From contig JAJZZE010000052.1 of assembly GCA_021797735.1 (NCBI GenBank), positions 1-64,000 on the forward strand: 64,000 nucleotides of DNA, given 5' to 3'. Position 1 is the stretch's first letter; each line of letters opens with the position of its first letter. The notes under the pieces were generated by a model, which saw nothing but the letters and a program-made list of their open reading frames with translations, did no database searches and was not told the origin of the DNA. Below, piece by piece: positions 35,052-44,691 of the stretch. The stretch is from Thermoplasmata archaeon (GTDB lineage: Archaea > Thermoplasmatota > Thermoplasmata > Thermoplasmatales > Thermoplasmataceae). The position numbers and the translations under genes are program-made.

Positions 35052-36341
35052 ATGAATGAAAATGATGTTATGTTAGGGGCATTAAATTTAGGTAATATTA
35101 ATGAATTATTTAAGGATATACCACCAGATTTAATTGTTAATATGGATCTTGGAACACCATTAACCGAGATGGAACTGATAAATAGAATTAATAAAATAAA
35201 AAATAAAAATAACAGGAAGAACCTATTTTTCCTGGGTAATGGCATATATGACAGGTTCATTCCAAATTTAGTAAATGAGATAATATCAAGAAATGAATTT
35301 CTGACATCATACACGCCATATCAGCCGGAAATATCTCAGGGAATCCTATTTTCATTATTTGAATATCAGAGTATAATTTCAGATTTAACAGAAATGGATG
35401 TCACAAATTCATCAATGTATGATGGTTTTACATCATTGGCCGAAGCTGTAAGAATGGCATTCAGGATAAATGGCAAAAATGAAATTTTAATGCCGGAGAA
35501 TATTTACAGGTCAAAACTGGATATAATAAAAAACTACTCCTATGGCTTAAGTTTAAAATTTATATTCTATAATTTTGGCGATAATGGTAAAATAGATTTA
35601 GAAGATTTAAAAAATAAAATAAATGATAATACATGTGCCATTATAGCGGAGGAACCAAATAGTTATGGCATAATAGATGAAAATGTATTTAAATTGAATG
35701 AAATTAAAGGCCCCTCTATTTTAATAACATATTATGACCCGGTCTCGCTTGGCATACTGAAACCACCTGGAGAATATGGCTCGGATATAGCAGTTGCCGA
35801 GGGGCAGCAGTTAGGAATAAATATGAATTTTGGCGGCCCATTATTAGGTCTGTTTTCCTTTAAGAAGGAATACGTTCATAGATCTCCGGGGAGATTAATA
35901 GGAATGGGCAATGACCTAAACGGAAAAAAAGCGTTTGTAATGACATTGCAGGCAAGGGAGCAGCATATAAGGCGGGCAAAAGCAATGAGCAATATATGTT
36001 CAAACCAGGCCCTTCTTGGCATAGCAGCATTATCGTATCTATCAATTTTAGGGTCAAACGGCTTAAGAAAAATAGCACTGATTACAATGAATAAAAGCAA
36101 AAAATTAAAAAATGAATTAAATAAAAGAAATGTAAAAACCGTTTTTGATTCAATAAATTTCTCAGACAATCTATTTTATTTTGATAATAAGGAATTATTA
36201 AGGAAAAATAACGTATCCGGTGGAATAAAACTGTCGGAATTATCGGATATAAGTAAATATAGAAACACAAGCTTTTTTTCTGTTACAGAGAAAACAGACG
36301 ATAATGATATAATTGAATTATCAAAAATTATAGGTGATTAA
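35052..36341 (+). CDS. gcvPA: Glycine dehydrogenase (decarboxylating) subunit 1
   Basis: 429 residues, matching the N-terminal half of the P-protein. Family stretches are FLTSYTPYQPEISQG and GGPLLGLFS. With subunit 2 it forms the PLP enzyme of the glycine cleavage system, which decarboxylates glycine and passes aminomethyl to the H-protein. It is followed one base after its stop by gcvPB, with ribosome-binding sequence GGTGA inside the overlap. The T- and H-protein genes are not in this window. SHMT at 51-52 kb may link to the same one-carbon pool. Confidence 0.93.
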   Translation: MNENDVMLGALNLGNINELFKDIPPDLIVNMDLGTPLTEMELINRINKIKNKNNRKNLFFLGNGIYDRFIPNLVNEIISRNEFLTSYTPYQPEISQGILFSLFEYQSIISDLTEMDVTNSSMYDGFTSLAEAVRMAFRINGKNEILMPENIYRSKLDIIKNYSYGLSLKFIFYNFGDNGKIDLEDLKNKINDNTCAIIAEEPNSYGIIDENVFKLNEIKGPSILITYYDPVSLGILKPPGEYGSDIAVAEGQQLGINMNFGGPLLGLFSFKKEYVHRSPGRLIGMGNDLNGKKAFVMTLQAREQHIRRAKAMSNICSNQALLGIAALSYLSILGSNGLRKIALITMNKSKKLKNELNKRNVKTVFDSINFSDNLFYFDNKELLRKNNVSGGIKLSELSDISKYRNTSFFSVTEKTDDNDIIELSKIIGD

Positions 36342-36342
36342 A

Positions 36343-37782
36343 ATGTACAGACAGGCATATTATAATGAGGATTTTCTAATAGATTACAACACAAATAATG
36401 ATTACTATCTTGATGATGTTGAGGATGATTATCCGGATTACATAAAAAGGGAAAAATTAAAACTGCCTGATGTCAGGTCAGTTGATGTTTCAAGGCATTT
36501 CACAAGGCTATCGGAAATGAATTATTCCGTTGATCTGGGCATGTATCCCCTGGGTTCATGCACAATGAAATTTAATCCAAAATACAGTGATTATATAGCA
36601 TCAATTGAGGAATTCAATAAGCATCCATTAGAAGGCGAAGAAAATACCCAGGGCAATCTGGAAATAATGTATAATTTACAGGAATATTTAAAAACTATTT
36701 CTGGAATGGCTTACTCTTCACTGCAACCATCGGCCGGTGCCCATGGAGAATTTACAGGAATATTAATTATAAGAAAATATTTTGAAATGAAAAATGAGCT
36801 TGATAGGAGAAACGAGATAATAATACCAGATTCCGCACATGGCACAAATCCAGCTTCCGCTTCAATGGGGGGATTCGCAGTTATAGAAATACCCTCAGAT
36901 GAATCCGGACTGGTTGATATTGATGCATTAAAGGCTGCTGTTTCAGATCATACAGCTGCTTTTATGATAACAAATCCAAACACCCTGGGCATTTTTGATG
37001 ATAAGATTAAAGAAATTTCGGAAATTATACACAACAACGGGTCATTATTATATTATGATGGTGCAAATTTAAATGCAGTACTCGGTATAACAACCCCGGG
37101 TAAAATGGGATTTGATATAGTTCATTTTAATTTACATAAAACATTTGCAACACCACACGGTGGAGGAGGGCCCGGTTCAGGGCCAGTCGCAGTAAAATCA
37201 TTTTTAAAGGAATTTTTGCCGGTCCCGATTATTTCAATGGAGAATGGCCAGTATAAGCTGGATTATCGCCTAAAAAACACTGTGGGTAAAATATCATCAT
37301 ATTACGGGTCATTTTCAGTCCTACTGAGAGCATATTCATACATACTGAAAAATGGCAATAATTTGAAGAACAGCACGGAAAAGGCAGTTTTAAATGCAAA
37401 CTATATGGCAGATAAGCTGTCAAAATATTATAAAATACCATATAAGAAATTAAAAAAACATGAATTTGTATTATCAACAGAAAATACCGGGAAAAGGGCA
37501 TTAGACATTTCAAAATTTATCCTTGATTATGGAATACATTCTCCGACAACATATTTCCCACTGATAGTTAAGGAGGCCATGATGCTGGAACCCACGGAAT
37601 CCGTAACAAAGAAAGATATAGATTATTATATAAGTGTTATGGTAAAGGCATTGAGTACAGATAGTGATATAATTAAAAAATCACCGGTAAATACATCTGT
37701 AACAAGAATAGATGAAATAAAGGTAGCAAGGGATTTAATATTAACATGGAATAAAAATGAAAAAACGTTAAATAAAATTTAG
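36343..37782 (+). CDS. gcvPB: Glycine dehydrogenase (decarboxylating) subunit 2
   Basis: 479 residues from ATG 36343; the upstream in-frame GTG at 36334 is less likely because the ATG follows the gcvPA stop by one base. The PLP-binding Lys is in NLHKTFATPHGGGG, followed by PGSGPV. Other family stretches are YPLGSCTMKFNPK and DSAHGTNPASA. It is the catalytic half of the two-subunit archaeal P-protein. The RPA genes start five bases after its stop, so the operon may run on into them. Confidence 0.94.
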   Translation: MYRQAYYNEDFLIDYNTNNDYYLDDVEDDYPDYIKREKLKLPDVRSVDVSRHFTRLSEMNYSVDLGMYPLGSCTMKFNPKYSDYIASIEEFNKHPLEGEENTQGNLEIMYNLQEYLKTISGMAYSSLQPSAGAHGEFTGILIIRKYFEMKNELDRRNEIIIPDSAHGTNPASASMGGFAVIEIPSDESGLVDIDALKAAVSDHTAAFMITNPNTLGIFDDKIKEISEIIHNNGSLLYYDGANLNAVLGITTPGKMGFDIVHFNLHKTFATPHGGGGPGSGPVAVKSFLKEFLPVPIISMENGQYKLDYRLKNTVGKISSYYGSFSVLLRAYSYILKNGNNLKNSTEKAVLNANYMADKLSKYYKIPYKKLKKHEFVLSTENTGKRALDISKFILDYGIHSPTTYFPLIVKEAMMLEPTESVTKKDIDYYISVMVKALSTDSDIIKKSPVNTSVTRIDEIKVARDLILTWNKNEKTLNKI

Positions 37783-37786
37783 GGAT

Positions 37787-38857
37787 ATGCGATATATGAA
37801 AATTGATGAAATACTAAATGAGAATAATAATCTCGATCTAAAGGTCAAAATATTATCAGTGGATAAGAGGGAGGTCACAACACCCAAGGGCAATACAGTA
37901 TATTATTATGGTCTGGTAGGAGATGAAACAGGTGTTTTATCATATACTGCATGGGAATTTCCCACACCGGTAAAGGCAGGTGACGTTGTTGAAATAAAAT
38001 ATGCAAGAACGAAGGAATATAATGGCAGGCTTAGATTATATTTCGACTCAAAGACCGAAATTATTCTAAAGCCGGGAGAAACTATGGATGTTAAAAATAC
38101 ATACAGGGAAGAAAAACTACAGGAAATCTCACTAAAAATCCCATTTGTTTCTGTGACAGGAAAGGTTACAGGCATGGTCAAAAAAGAATATAACAAGGAT
38201 GGCAGGAATTTAGTAATTTATAATGGTTTTATAGAAGATGACACATCGAGGGTGAGACTATCATCATTCGGTAAAGAACTTGAAAATAATAAGGTCTATA
38301 AAATAAAGGGTGCAAAAGTTTCTGAATTTAATAAGCAGATGGAATTATCAATAGGGGATAAAACAGAGGTATTTTTGGTTAATGATGCAAACATAAACCT
38401 TGAAAGAAATTATAAAATAGCAGAGATAATAAATCCTGCGGGTGGCATAAATATAATGGGATTTGTAATTACATTAGGCACAAAAAGCGGCATAATAAAA
38501 AGATGCTCTATCTGCAATAAACCTATAACAGCAAGTGTTTGCCCCGACCATCCCGATGCAAAAACAGTTTTAGATACATTTTCATATTTTACAGTAGATG
38601 ACGGGACAAAATATATACAGTGCATAGGAGGTAAAAATGCAATACTGCCATTTTTAAATATAAAAGATGATGAAATTGCAAAATACGCCGGTGATATATA
38701 TTCAAAATTAAATGATAATTTATACGGCCATGCAGTTAAAATGAATGTGGATTTTATAAAAAAGGATAATGAATTATCTGCAAGGGTTAACAGCATAAGC
38801 AGTATAAACAAAGAGGACATAAAAAATGATATTTTATTAAATAATTCAGGTGATTAA
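37787..38857 (+). CDS. Replication protein A-like OB-fold protein (RPA large subunit)
   Basis: 356 residues with three OB-fold-like repeats: about 12-100, 115-205 and 215-340. The last contains a zinc finger with the ligands of CSICNKPI and CPDHPDA. It binds single-stranded DNA during replication and repair. An internal ATG at 37796 is an alternative start. It overlaps the RPA-associated gene downstream, the standard euryarchaeal pair. The position just after gcvPB is probably fortuitous operon packing. Confidence 0.85.
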   Translation: MRYMKIDEILNENNNLDLKVKILSVDKREVTTPKGNTVYYYGLVGDETGVLSYTAWEFPTPVKAGDVVEIKYARTKEYNGRLRLYFDSKTEIILKPGETMDVKNTYREEKLQEISLKIPFVSVTGKVTGMVKKEYNKDGRNLVIYNGFIEDDTSRVRLSSFGKELENNKVYKIKGAKVSEFNKQMELSIGDKTEVFLVNDANINLERNYKIAEIINPAGGINIMGFVITLGTKSGIIKRCSICNKPITASVCPDHPDAKTVLDTFSYFTVDDGTKYIQCIGGKNAILPFLNIKDDEIAKYAGDIYSKLNDNLYGHAVKMNVDFIKKDNELSARVNSISSINKEDIKNDILLNNSGD

Positions 38858-38858
38858 A

Positions 38859-39698
38859 ATGGCATACACAAAAAGGGAAAATTCTTACTGGATATTTTCC
38901 AGGGAATTGAAGGATTCAAATATACTGGAAGGCGAAGAAAAACCATATGTTATAACACCACTGGGAACAAAGGTAAAAAGAATTCTGATAGCGGGCAAAA
39001 TTACGCATAAAAGCAGCGATGAAAAAATGGTAAAAGTTACAGTTATGGATTACATAGGCTCATTTTACCTTACTGGATTTAAAACCGGATTCAGCAGTGA
39101 AATTTCAGAGGAAATGGATAAATTTGATGTAAATGATACAGTGGTTATAATGGGAAAGGTAAATTCATTTAAAAACGACGAGGGGATTTTCTATTTTTCA
39201 ATATATCCAGAAATGATCAAAAAAATATCAGAACTTGAAAGGTTTTTCTGGGGAATCCGGACTGCGTATGTATCAAAAAGAAAAATATATGCAATTACGG
39301 AAATACATAAGGATGAAAATGCAACAGAAGAGACACTGGTAAAACTTGGATATACAGTAGATGAAGCAGCAGATGCAGTGAGGTCAAAGAAATACTATAA
39401 TGACTATGATTATGAGTCCTATTTGAATACAGTATCCGCAATAAATTATGAAACACCGGAAGAAAATAAAATCGATGAAAATTCTAACAGTGGCAATACA
39501 GTGACATTAAACCTTGACAGTTTTGTCCTTGATTATATTAAAAACAATGATTTCGGTCCCGGATGTAAATATGATGATATCATTATTGCAGCATCAAATG
39601 CAGGTATAAGCCGTGAGAAACTTGATGAAATTTTAAATGTTCTCGGTTCAAATGGTGATATATACGAAGTATCATTGAAAAGATATAAAGCATTATAA
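38859..39698 (+). CDS. RPA-associated protein (RPA32-like, COG3390 type)
   Basis: 279 residues from ATG 38859, one base after the preceding stop, with GGTGA before it. It begins MAYTKRENSYWIFSREL, typical of the RPA-associated family. An OB fold covers about residues 35-125, then an acidic linker, then a C-terminal winged-helix-like region (about 205-275). It forms a complex with the RPA subunit encoded upstream. A MITE follows 17 bases after the stop. Confidence 0.82.
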   Translation: MAYTKRENSYWIFSRELKDSNILEGEEKPYVITPLGTKVKRILIAGKITHKSSDEKMVKVTVMDYIGSFYLTGFKTGFSSEISEEMDKFDVNDTVVIMGKVNSFKNDEGIFYFSIYPEMIKKISELERFFWGIRTAYVSKRKIYAITEIHKDENATEETLVKLGYTVDEAADAVRSKKYYNDYDYESYLNTVSAINYETPEENKIDENSNSGNTVTLNLDSFVLDYIKNNDFGPGCKYDDIIIAASNAGISREKLDEILNVLGSNGDIYEVSLKRYKAL

Positions 39699-39715
39699 TT
39701 TTAATATTTATTAAC

Positions 39716-39955
39716 CTATGGCGGAAAAGTGGTTATTCATTTACTTTTATATAATTCATTATATTTTTTATGTTTTCATTCCAATATGGCGTATTATTTA
39801 TGTTACCGGCTGTTTTTGCCCCGCATATTTACCTTTTTTACAACCAGTGTCATGTATCCCATATGTATAGGATACACATAAATCCTCCAGGTATTATATC
39901 ACAGGGTCAGAAAGAAAAATTATACGAAATTCCTGGTAGTTTATTTCTGCCATAG
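39716..39955. mobile_element. MITE copy B (240 bp)
   Basis: Begins CTATGGCGGAA and ends TTATTTCTGCCATAG, an inverted repeat of the consensus left end. It is flanked by a perfect 8-bp duplication TTATTAAC (39708-39715 and 39956-39963). It is closely similar over its length to copy A at 4040-4310 but about 30 bases shorter. There is no coding capacity. It lies between the RPA operon and the next gene, 44 bases before that start codon, without covering its TATA-like box. Confidence 0.88.
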
Positions 39956-39998
39956 TTATTAACAAAAGATTTAAAATATATTAATGTTATTATAACAT

Positions 39999-40607
39999 AT
40001 GGCAACAGTTGATAATATAGTGGACTGGTTCAAAACCGGTAATGAAAAATCGCAGGCTCTGATTGATTTAAAGTGGAATTTAACAACCGTGGGAGATTAT
40101 ATATTACTGCAGAACGATAAGATACCATTTATGCTATACATAAATTTTGAAAGTGATAAAAATACAGTGCATATACTTGTAAGAACCGGTATAGAAACCG
40201 CAACAATAGAAAATCAACCAAGATTAACAATATACAGAACATTGCTGATATTAAACCAGCGTGTTGAACTTGTAAAATTTATGCTGGATAGTATAAACGA
40301 AGAAGTTGTGGCAAGAGAGGATTTAACGATGGATACACTGACAAGGGATGATTTGAATGCTGCTTTAAATACCTTAATTACGGCATTTTATCTGATGGTT
40401 CAGGCATTGAAACTACAGGATGAATTTAATGAGCAGATTATAGAGAGAACATACATGATGATAAAGGATATGTTACAGCAGGGGAAAACCAGGGATGAAA
40501 TTAAAAAGTACCTGAAAGAAACTATAGGTTTAGGGGATGAGGAGGCAGAGGAACTTATAAGCCAGGTACTGGATTCCGATAAAGTTCCAAAAAACATGTA
40601 CCAGTAA
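39999..40607 (+). CDS. Conserved-looking hypothetical protein (possible YbjN-like)
   Basis: 202 residues. Residues 5-125 alternate strands and helices in a way that recalls the YbjN/secretion-chaperone-like fold (DWFKTGNEKSQ, then FMLYINFESDKNTVHILV). Residues 125-202 form helices ending in a UBA-like segment (LGDEEAEELISQVLD). It is soluble and acidic. The assignment is tentative. A TATA-like ATTTAAAAT lies about 25 bases upstream, so the message is probably leaderless. The NfeD-like gene follows after 37 bases. Confidence 0.55.
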   Translation: MATVDNIVDWFKTGNEKSQALIDLKWNLTTVGDYILLQNDKIPFMLYINFESDKNTVHILVRTGIETATIENQPRLTIYRTLLILNQRVELVKFMLDSINEEVVAREDLTMDTLTRDDLNAALNTLITAFYLMVQALKLQDEFNEQIIERTYMMIKDMLQQGKTRDEIKKYLKETIGLGDEEAEELISQVLDSDKVPKNMYQ

Positions 40608-40644
40608 ATAAAAGCTTATTAAGCATAAAAATAATGATGTATAT

Positions 40645-41004
40645 ATGTTTATGAATTTAACCGGTATAAATAATATTTATTTCCTGTCAACGTTTGTAAT
40701 AGTTTTTTCCATAGGGCTTATAGCCTTTCTACTTATTGTTACTGTAATTATATACTATGTATATACAATAATATCATCACAGAGGCGGAAAAGATACACG
40801 GGTTATGAATCCATTATAAACTCTACTGGAACCGCAACTAAGGATATTGCGAAAAATGGATCCGGCTCTATAACAATTGATGGTGTTTCGTGGGAGGTTG
40901 TTAATAAGGATAATGAAGATATAAAAAAATTTGATAGGGTTATTGTTACTGGTAGATCAGGTTTAAAGCTTATTGTAAAGAAATCAGAGGCAGACAATAA
41001 ATAA
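40645..41004 (+). CDS. NfeD-like membrane protein
   Basis: 119 residues; ATG 40645 and 40651 are both possible. One long hydrophobic helix at about residues 14-43 anchors the protein. The C-terminal 65 residues form an OB fold of the NfeD type (GTATKDIAKNGSGSITIDG, then FDRVIVTGRSGLKLIV). NfeD proteins partner with stomatin-type membrane proteins or ClpP-class proteases; neither gene is adjacent here. This is the short form without the protease domain. Confidence 0.75.
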   Translation: MFMNLTGINNIYFLSTFVIVFSIGLIAFLLIVTVIIYYVYTIISSQRRKRYTGYESIINSTGTATKDIAKNGSGSITIDGVSWEVVNKDNEDIKKFDRVIVTGRSGLKLIVKKSEADNK

Positions 41005-41097
41005 ATCCAGGGATAGGTCAATAAAAAATATGATTAAAGCAATTTTAAAATTCCCAACCATCGCCATGATTATACACACATTAAACATTTATAAAAA

Positions 41098-41170
41098 TGC
41101 GAGAGCCGGGATTTGGACCCGGGGCATGAGCTTGGCAAGCTCGCGTGTTTCCAGGCTACACCACACTCGC
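41098..41170 (-). tRNA. tRNA-Gly (GCC)
   Basis: A 73-base tRNA on the minus strand. The anticodon loop is TTGCCAA, giving anticodon GCC. The acceptor stem GCGAGTG/CTCTCGC contains one T-T mismatch at position 6, which is tolerable. The discriminator is A at 41098. The surrounding sequence is AT-rich, so the tRNA stands out by GC content. Confidence 0.94.
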
Positions 41171-41391
41171 TTTAGATGTAAAATACATAGAAGTATATAT
41201 ATTTTAATATAACGCCCCTGGTGGCAATAAACCATCAGGAATTTCACATAAGATTCAGGGCGTAATGAAACTGTATATATACTGTAATTTCTCAGGGTTT
41301 CAGGGCATAAATGTATCATTGCCCTTACTGGTAATCAGCATTGCCGGGTTACCCGGAATATTATTTATGTATAAATCTATAATACAGTAAT

Positions 41392-42333
41392 TTATAAAGT
41401 TGTTATAATGAAGTGTATTAAAACTATTGATACCGGTATTGCAATGTTATCATCAGCGATTTTGTTTGATAATGATTCGGAAACAGTTCCTATTAAGGAA
41501 TAAATTATAGAATAATAATACACAAGGAAAAATACACCAAATATTGCTGATGGTATTAGCATGAAGGCAAAACCTGCCATGGACTTCTTTTTATTATAGA
41601 ATAATTTTTTGCTTCTTATTTTCATTCCAAATATTGTTGCCAGTGAATCGCCGATCATTAATATAAAAGCAGATAAAAGTATTAATGATAATGAATTTAT
41701 CAGGGCAAGAACAAGCATAAATCCAGATGCAAGGTACATGGAACCAAGTCCAAGTTTTGTCTCATCTCTCTCCATTTTATAAACAAGATAGGTTATTTTA
41801 TTATCCCTATGTAGATATAATATATTTCCAAATAAATATATTAGCAGTATTGTAAATAAAATAATAACCTTACCATTTGTACCAAAATAAATGAAGACCA
41901 GTATTGTTATAACGCCTGTCCCTATCTGAAAATAATCCCTGTAAAATTCCTTTTTAATGTTTTTTCCCTTTTTATCATTATTTGTCCGTGCATATGATTC
42001 CATATTCTTATCAAGGAACATTGATAATAGAACGGCTATTGAGATTGAGAACAATAAATATTTCAATGGCAGTGCATGAAGCAGTAATGAATATAAAATA
42101 AAGCCAAGGTCTATAAAAAATGGCACATAAAAAAATATTGTATAAAGATACGTTGCCGTTATTAATGAAAATATGTATACTGGCAAAAACAGCATGGTTC
42201 TTGAAAAGTAAAGTATTATTATTAATATTGGTATGGATGCTATTAATTTTAACTGGAATAATTCTCTATCCTTAATCAGGATATAGATTAATGGAACGAT
42301 GAACAAAATCAAATATACTATATTTTTTATCAT
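41392..42333 (-). CDS. Dolichol kinase-like (CTP-dependent lipid kinase) membrane protein
   Basis: 313 residues with about nine hydrophobic helices. The C-terminal half carries the polyprenol/dolichol kinase signature: EFYRDYFQIGTGV, then IGDSLATIFGMKI, then KKSMAGFAFM. Related enzymes phosphorylate dolichol, phytol or other isoprenoid alcohols with CTP. In an archaeon a polyprenol carrier or a lipid-salvage alcohol is the likely substrate. The gene lies downstream of GNAT and Sua5 on the same strand and may be the last of that operon. Confidence 0.78.
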   Translation of the reverse strand: MIKNIVYLILFIVPLIYILIKDRELFQLKLIASIPILIIILYFSRTMLFLPVYIFSLITATYLYTIFFYVPFFIDLGFILYSLLLHALPLKYLLFSISIAVLLSMFLDKNMESYARTNNDKKGKNIKKEFYRDYFQIGTGVITILVFIYFGTNGKVIILFTILLIYLFGNILYLHRDNKITYLVYKMERDETKLGLGSMYLASGFMLVLALINSLSLILLSAFILMIGDSLATIFGMKIRSKKLFYNKKKSMAGFAFMLIPSAIFGVFFLVYYYSIIYSLIGTVSESLSNKIADDNIAIPVSIVLIHFIITTL

Positions 42334-42368
42334 TACTAAGATAATTATTATCTGGATTTAAATTTTGG

Positions 42369-43286
42369 TTATTTCTTATAATTTAAATAATAAATAATTT
42401 CCTCCGGATAATCATCAAATTTAAAGCCACTTTTTAAATAAAATTCCTTTGCAAAATTTTCGTTATTTACCCATAGAAAAACATAATGGAATGATAATGC
42501 CTTTAACCTGTTAAGTGCCGAAAATAATAAATATTTGCCAATGCCTTTTTTTCTGTACTCACGCTTTACAAACAGTGAAACAATAAAAGCCCTGTCAAAA
42601 CCAAGCTGTGCACATATTGTTGCCGCTATTACCCTGCCCTTGTTTTTAATGATTATTGACGCCTCATCTAATATTTTTCCATATTCACCATTGAATAAGT
42701 TATGTACAGATTTTAATCTATCTTCCCTTTTATCACTGAATAATATCTTGTCTGATGTATACTTAAATGATTCATATTCAGCATCCGCATATAAATCTTT
42801 ATTCAGATCCTTTATACCGGATATACTGTAATTTATATGAACAACGCTATATTTATAATCGTTTAAATCGGCAACCATTCTTTTTCTTATTATCTTTTTG
42901 AAGCCAGTATCTTTTAAATAAGTCTCTACCAGTTCATTTCCATTGAATACCGGGTTGAGCATTAATTTTTTCCTTGATTTTTTTGCAGTATCTATTATCC
43001 AGTCAAAAAATTCTTTTAATCTTATTTCATTAACCTTTTTCTCCGATATGAAACCTATATCTGCATATAACCTGTCTCCTTTTTCTGTTGATTCCATTAC
43101 ATATGCATAACCTATAAATTCCTTTTTCTCCAGCATTATTTTATATTTTATTTTATTTTCATTCAATAAACCTATTATGCTTTGATAACTACTTTTAACA
43201 TCAAGGTCTGGAAATTTCTTTGATAAGTAATCTATTTCCTTTTTTAGGATAACCTCCCAGTTGAGTTTATAATTATCTTCATTCAT
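42369..43286 (-). CDS. GNAT-family N-acetyltransferase
   Basis: 305 residues. The C-terminal half has the acetyl-CoA binding signature VSLFVKREYRKKGIGKYLL (R/Q-x-x-G-x-G/A type). The N-terminal half has another, weaker acetyltransferase-like fold, so the protein may be a tandem GNAT. The substrate is unknown. Its start overlaps the 3' end of the Sua5 gene by eight bases, implying co-translation; a link to tRNA or ribosome modification is possible but unproven. Confidence 0.8.
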   Translation of the reverse strand: MNEDNYKLNWEVILKKEIDYLSKKFPDLDVKSSYQSIIGLLNENKIKYKIMLEKKEFIGYAYVMESTEKGDRLYADIGFISEKKVNEIRLKEFFDWIIDTAKKSRKKLMLNPVFNGNELVETYLKDTGFKKIIRKRMVADLNDYKYSVVHINYSISGIKDLNKDLYADAEYESFKYTSDKILFSDKREDRLKSVHNLFNGEYGKILDEASIIIKNKGRVIAATICAQLGFDRAFIVSLFVKREYRKKGIGKYLLFSALNRLKALSFHYVFLWVNNENFAKEFYLKSGFKFDDYPEEIIYYLNYKK

Positions 43287-44322
43287 TTAAAACCTTATCT
43301 ATTTTATCTATATTTTCTTTATCCTTTACTGCAGTAAAACTTGCTTTTCTTATTCTATTCATTACAGCCAGGCCAATGCCTTTTTCATCGAAGGATTGTA
43401 TAACACCGTATTCTTTATCAGAATTATCCAGCAACCTGAAGTCATAGAATAGGTTATGTGCAACCTCATATATGTCTTTTCCGAGGATTATTTTATCATA
43501 TTTTGCATATTCTGCATTATCATACGAACATAGTGTAAGAAAATCCCTGGAATTATCAGATGATATAAATTCCCTGAATTTTTCCTTATTTTCAATTAAA
43601 AATAGTTTTTTCGAAGGTGCGTAATGCCTGTATTTTAATCCCGGTGTTAAAGCTATTTTAGATTCAGTATAACCCCCAACATATTCACTTGCATGAACAT
43701 CGCCCAAAATGGATATGGTATCTTCCAGTGAGAATGCTCCCGGCCTCAACATTTCATATGGTTTTTCTGTACAGTCAATAATTGTTGATTCAACACCATA
43801 TTTTACCCTACCAGCATTTAATATTACATCCACCCTGTTATTCAATTCCTTTATGGCGGTTACAGAATCAACTATGCTGGGTTTTGTTGCAAGATTTGCA
43901 CTGGGAGCAGCTATGGGTCCCGCCTCATCAATTAATTTCGATGCTATTTTATTATCTGGAAACCTTACACATACCGTATCTAAATCTGAGGTAACTATGC
44001 CCGGAACTTTATTTTTCTTTTTTAATAACAATGTTAATGGTGAGGGCCATACATTTTTCATTTTATCTAATAAATCCTCATCAATATATGCAACATCATC
44101 CAGCATATTAAAATTTGATATGTGGACAATTAAAGGATTATCGGCAGGTCTATTTTTCGCCTCAAATATTTTTTTGCATGCCCTTTCATTGAAGGCATCT
44201 GCACCCAAACCGTATACAGTTTCTGTTGGGAATACCGCAGTCCCTCCATTTTTTATTATTAATGCTGCCCTATGTATCGAATCTTCCAGATGTGCATCAT
44301 CAACATCTAATACTTCTGTCAT
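43279..44322 (-). CDS. sua5: Threonylcarbamoyl-AMP synthase Sua5 (YrdC + Sua5 domains)
   Basis: 347 residues. Residues 10-200 are the YrdC domain: GGTAVFPTETVYGLGADA, then NRPADNPLIVHI, then APSANLATKPS. A linker LTPGLKYRHYAP leads to the C-terminal Sua5 domain (245-345). It makes threonylcarbamoyl-AMP for the t6A37 modification of ANN-decoding tRNAs. Length is typical of full Sua5. It is the first gene of a minus-strand group with GNAT and the dolichol-kinase-like protein. Confidence 0.93.
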   Translation of the reverse strand: MTEVLDVDDAHLEDSIHRAALIIKNGGTAVFPTETVYGLGADAFNERACKKIFEAKNRPADNPLIVHISNFNMLDDVAYIDEDLLDKMKNVWPSPLTLLLKKKNKVPGIVTSDLDTVCVRFPDNKIASKLIDEAGPIAAPSANLATKPSIVDSVTAIKELNNRVDVILNAGRVKYGVESTIIDCTEKPYEMLRPGAFSLEDTISILGDVHASEYVGGYTESKIALTPGLKYRHYAPSKKLFLIENKEKFREFISSDNSRDFLTLCSYDNAEYAKYDKIILGKDIYEVAHNLFYDFRLLDNSDKEYGVIQSFDEKGIGLAVMNRIRKASFTAVKDKENIDKIDKVLNE

Positions 44323-44691
44323 TCCTTTTATATATTACAAGGTTTTATTTAAGAATTCCATATACTTTGAATTATTTTAGTTTATAAATTTTATTTATAG
44401 CTATCCGGTTAGAAAATCTGCAATTCTGGTAATTAAGCCCATATCACGTCCAGGAATAGCCTTACAGAGATCGTGTACATGGAGTTAAGTGAGAATTATT
44501 GGAAGGATAATAGCGAAAAAGTATTGAAGGCATAACAGGAATAGAATTAACCGGATTCTGCACAGTATATCAAATGATGCTGGAACGTTCTGCCTCATGT
44601 GCTTGAACCATCCAGAAGGTCGATGGATAGAAGGAATTGTTTGCCCCACTGCCATACAGAAAAATTATATTATGCTTCATAATATACATTT
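44323..44691. other. Intergenic region with unexplained GC-richer segment
   Basis: Between Sua5 (leftward) and the aminopeptidase (rightward). The first 80 bases are AT-rich promoter-like DNA. Bases 44400-44655 are noticeably richer in G and C, yet all frames are broken and no tRNA or known RNA is recognised. Short open frames exist on both strands but none resembles a family. It may be a decayed gene or insertion element, or an RNA. A TATA-like sequence for the aminopeptidase lies at about 44665-44680. Confidence 0.35.
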
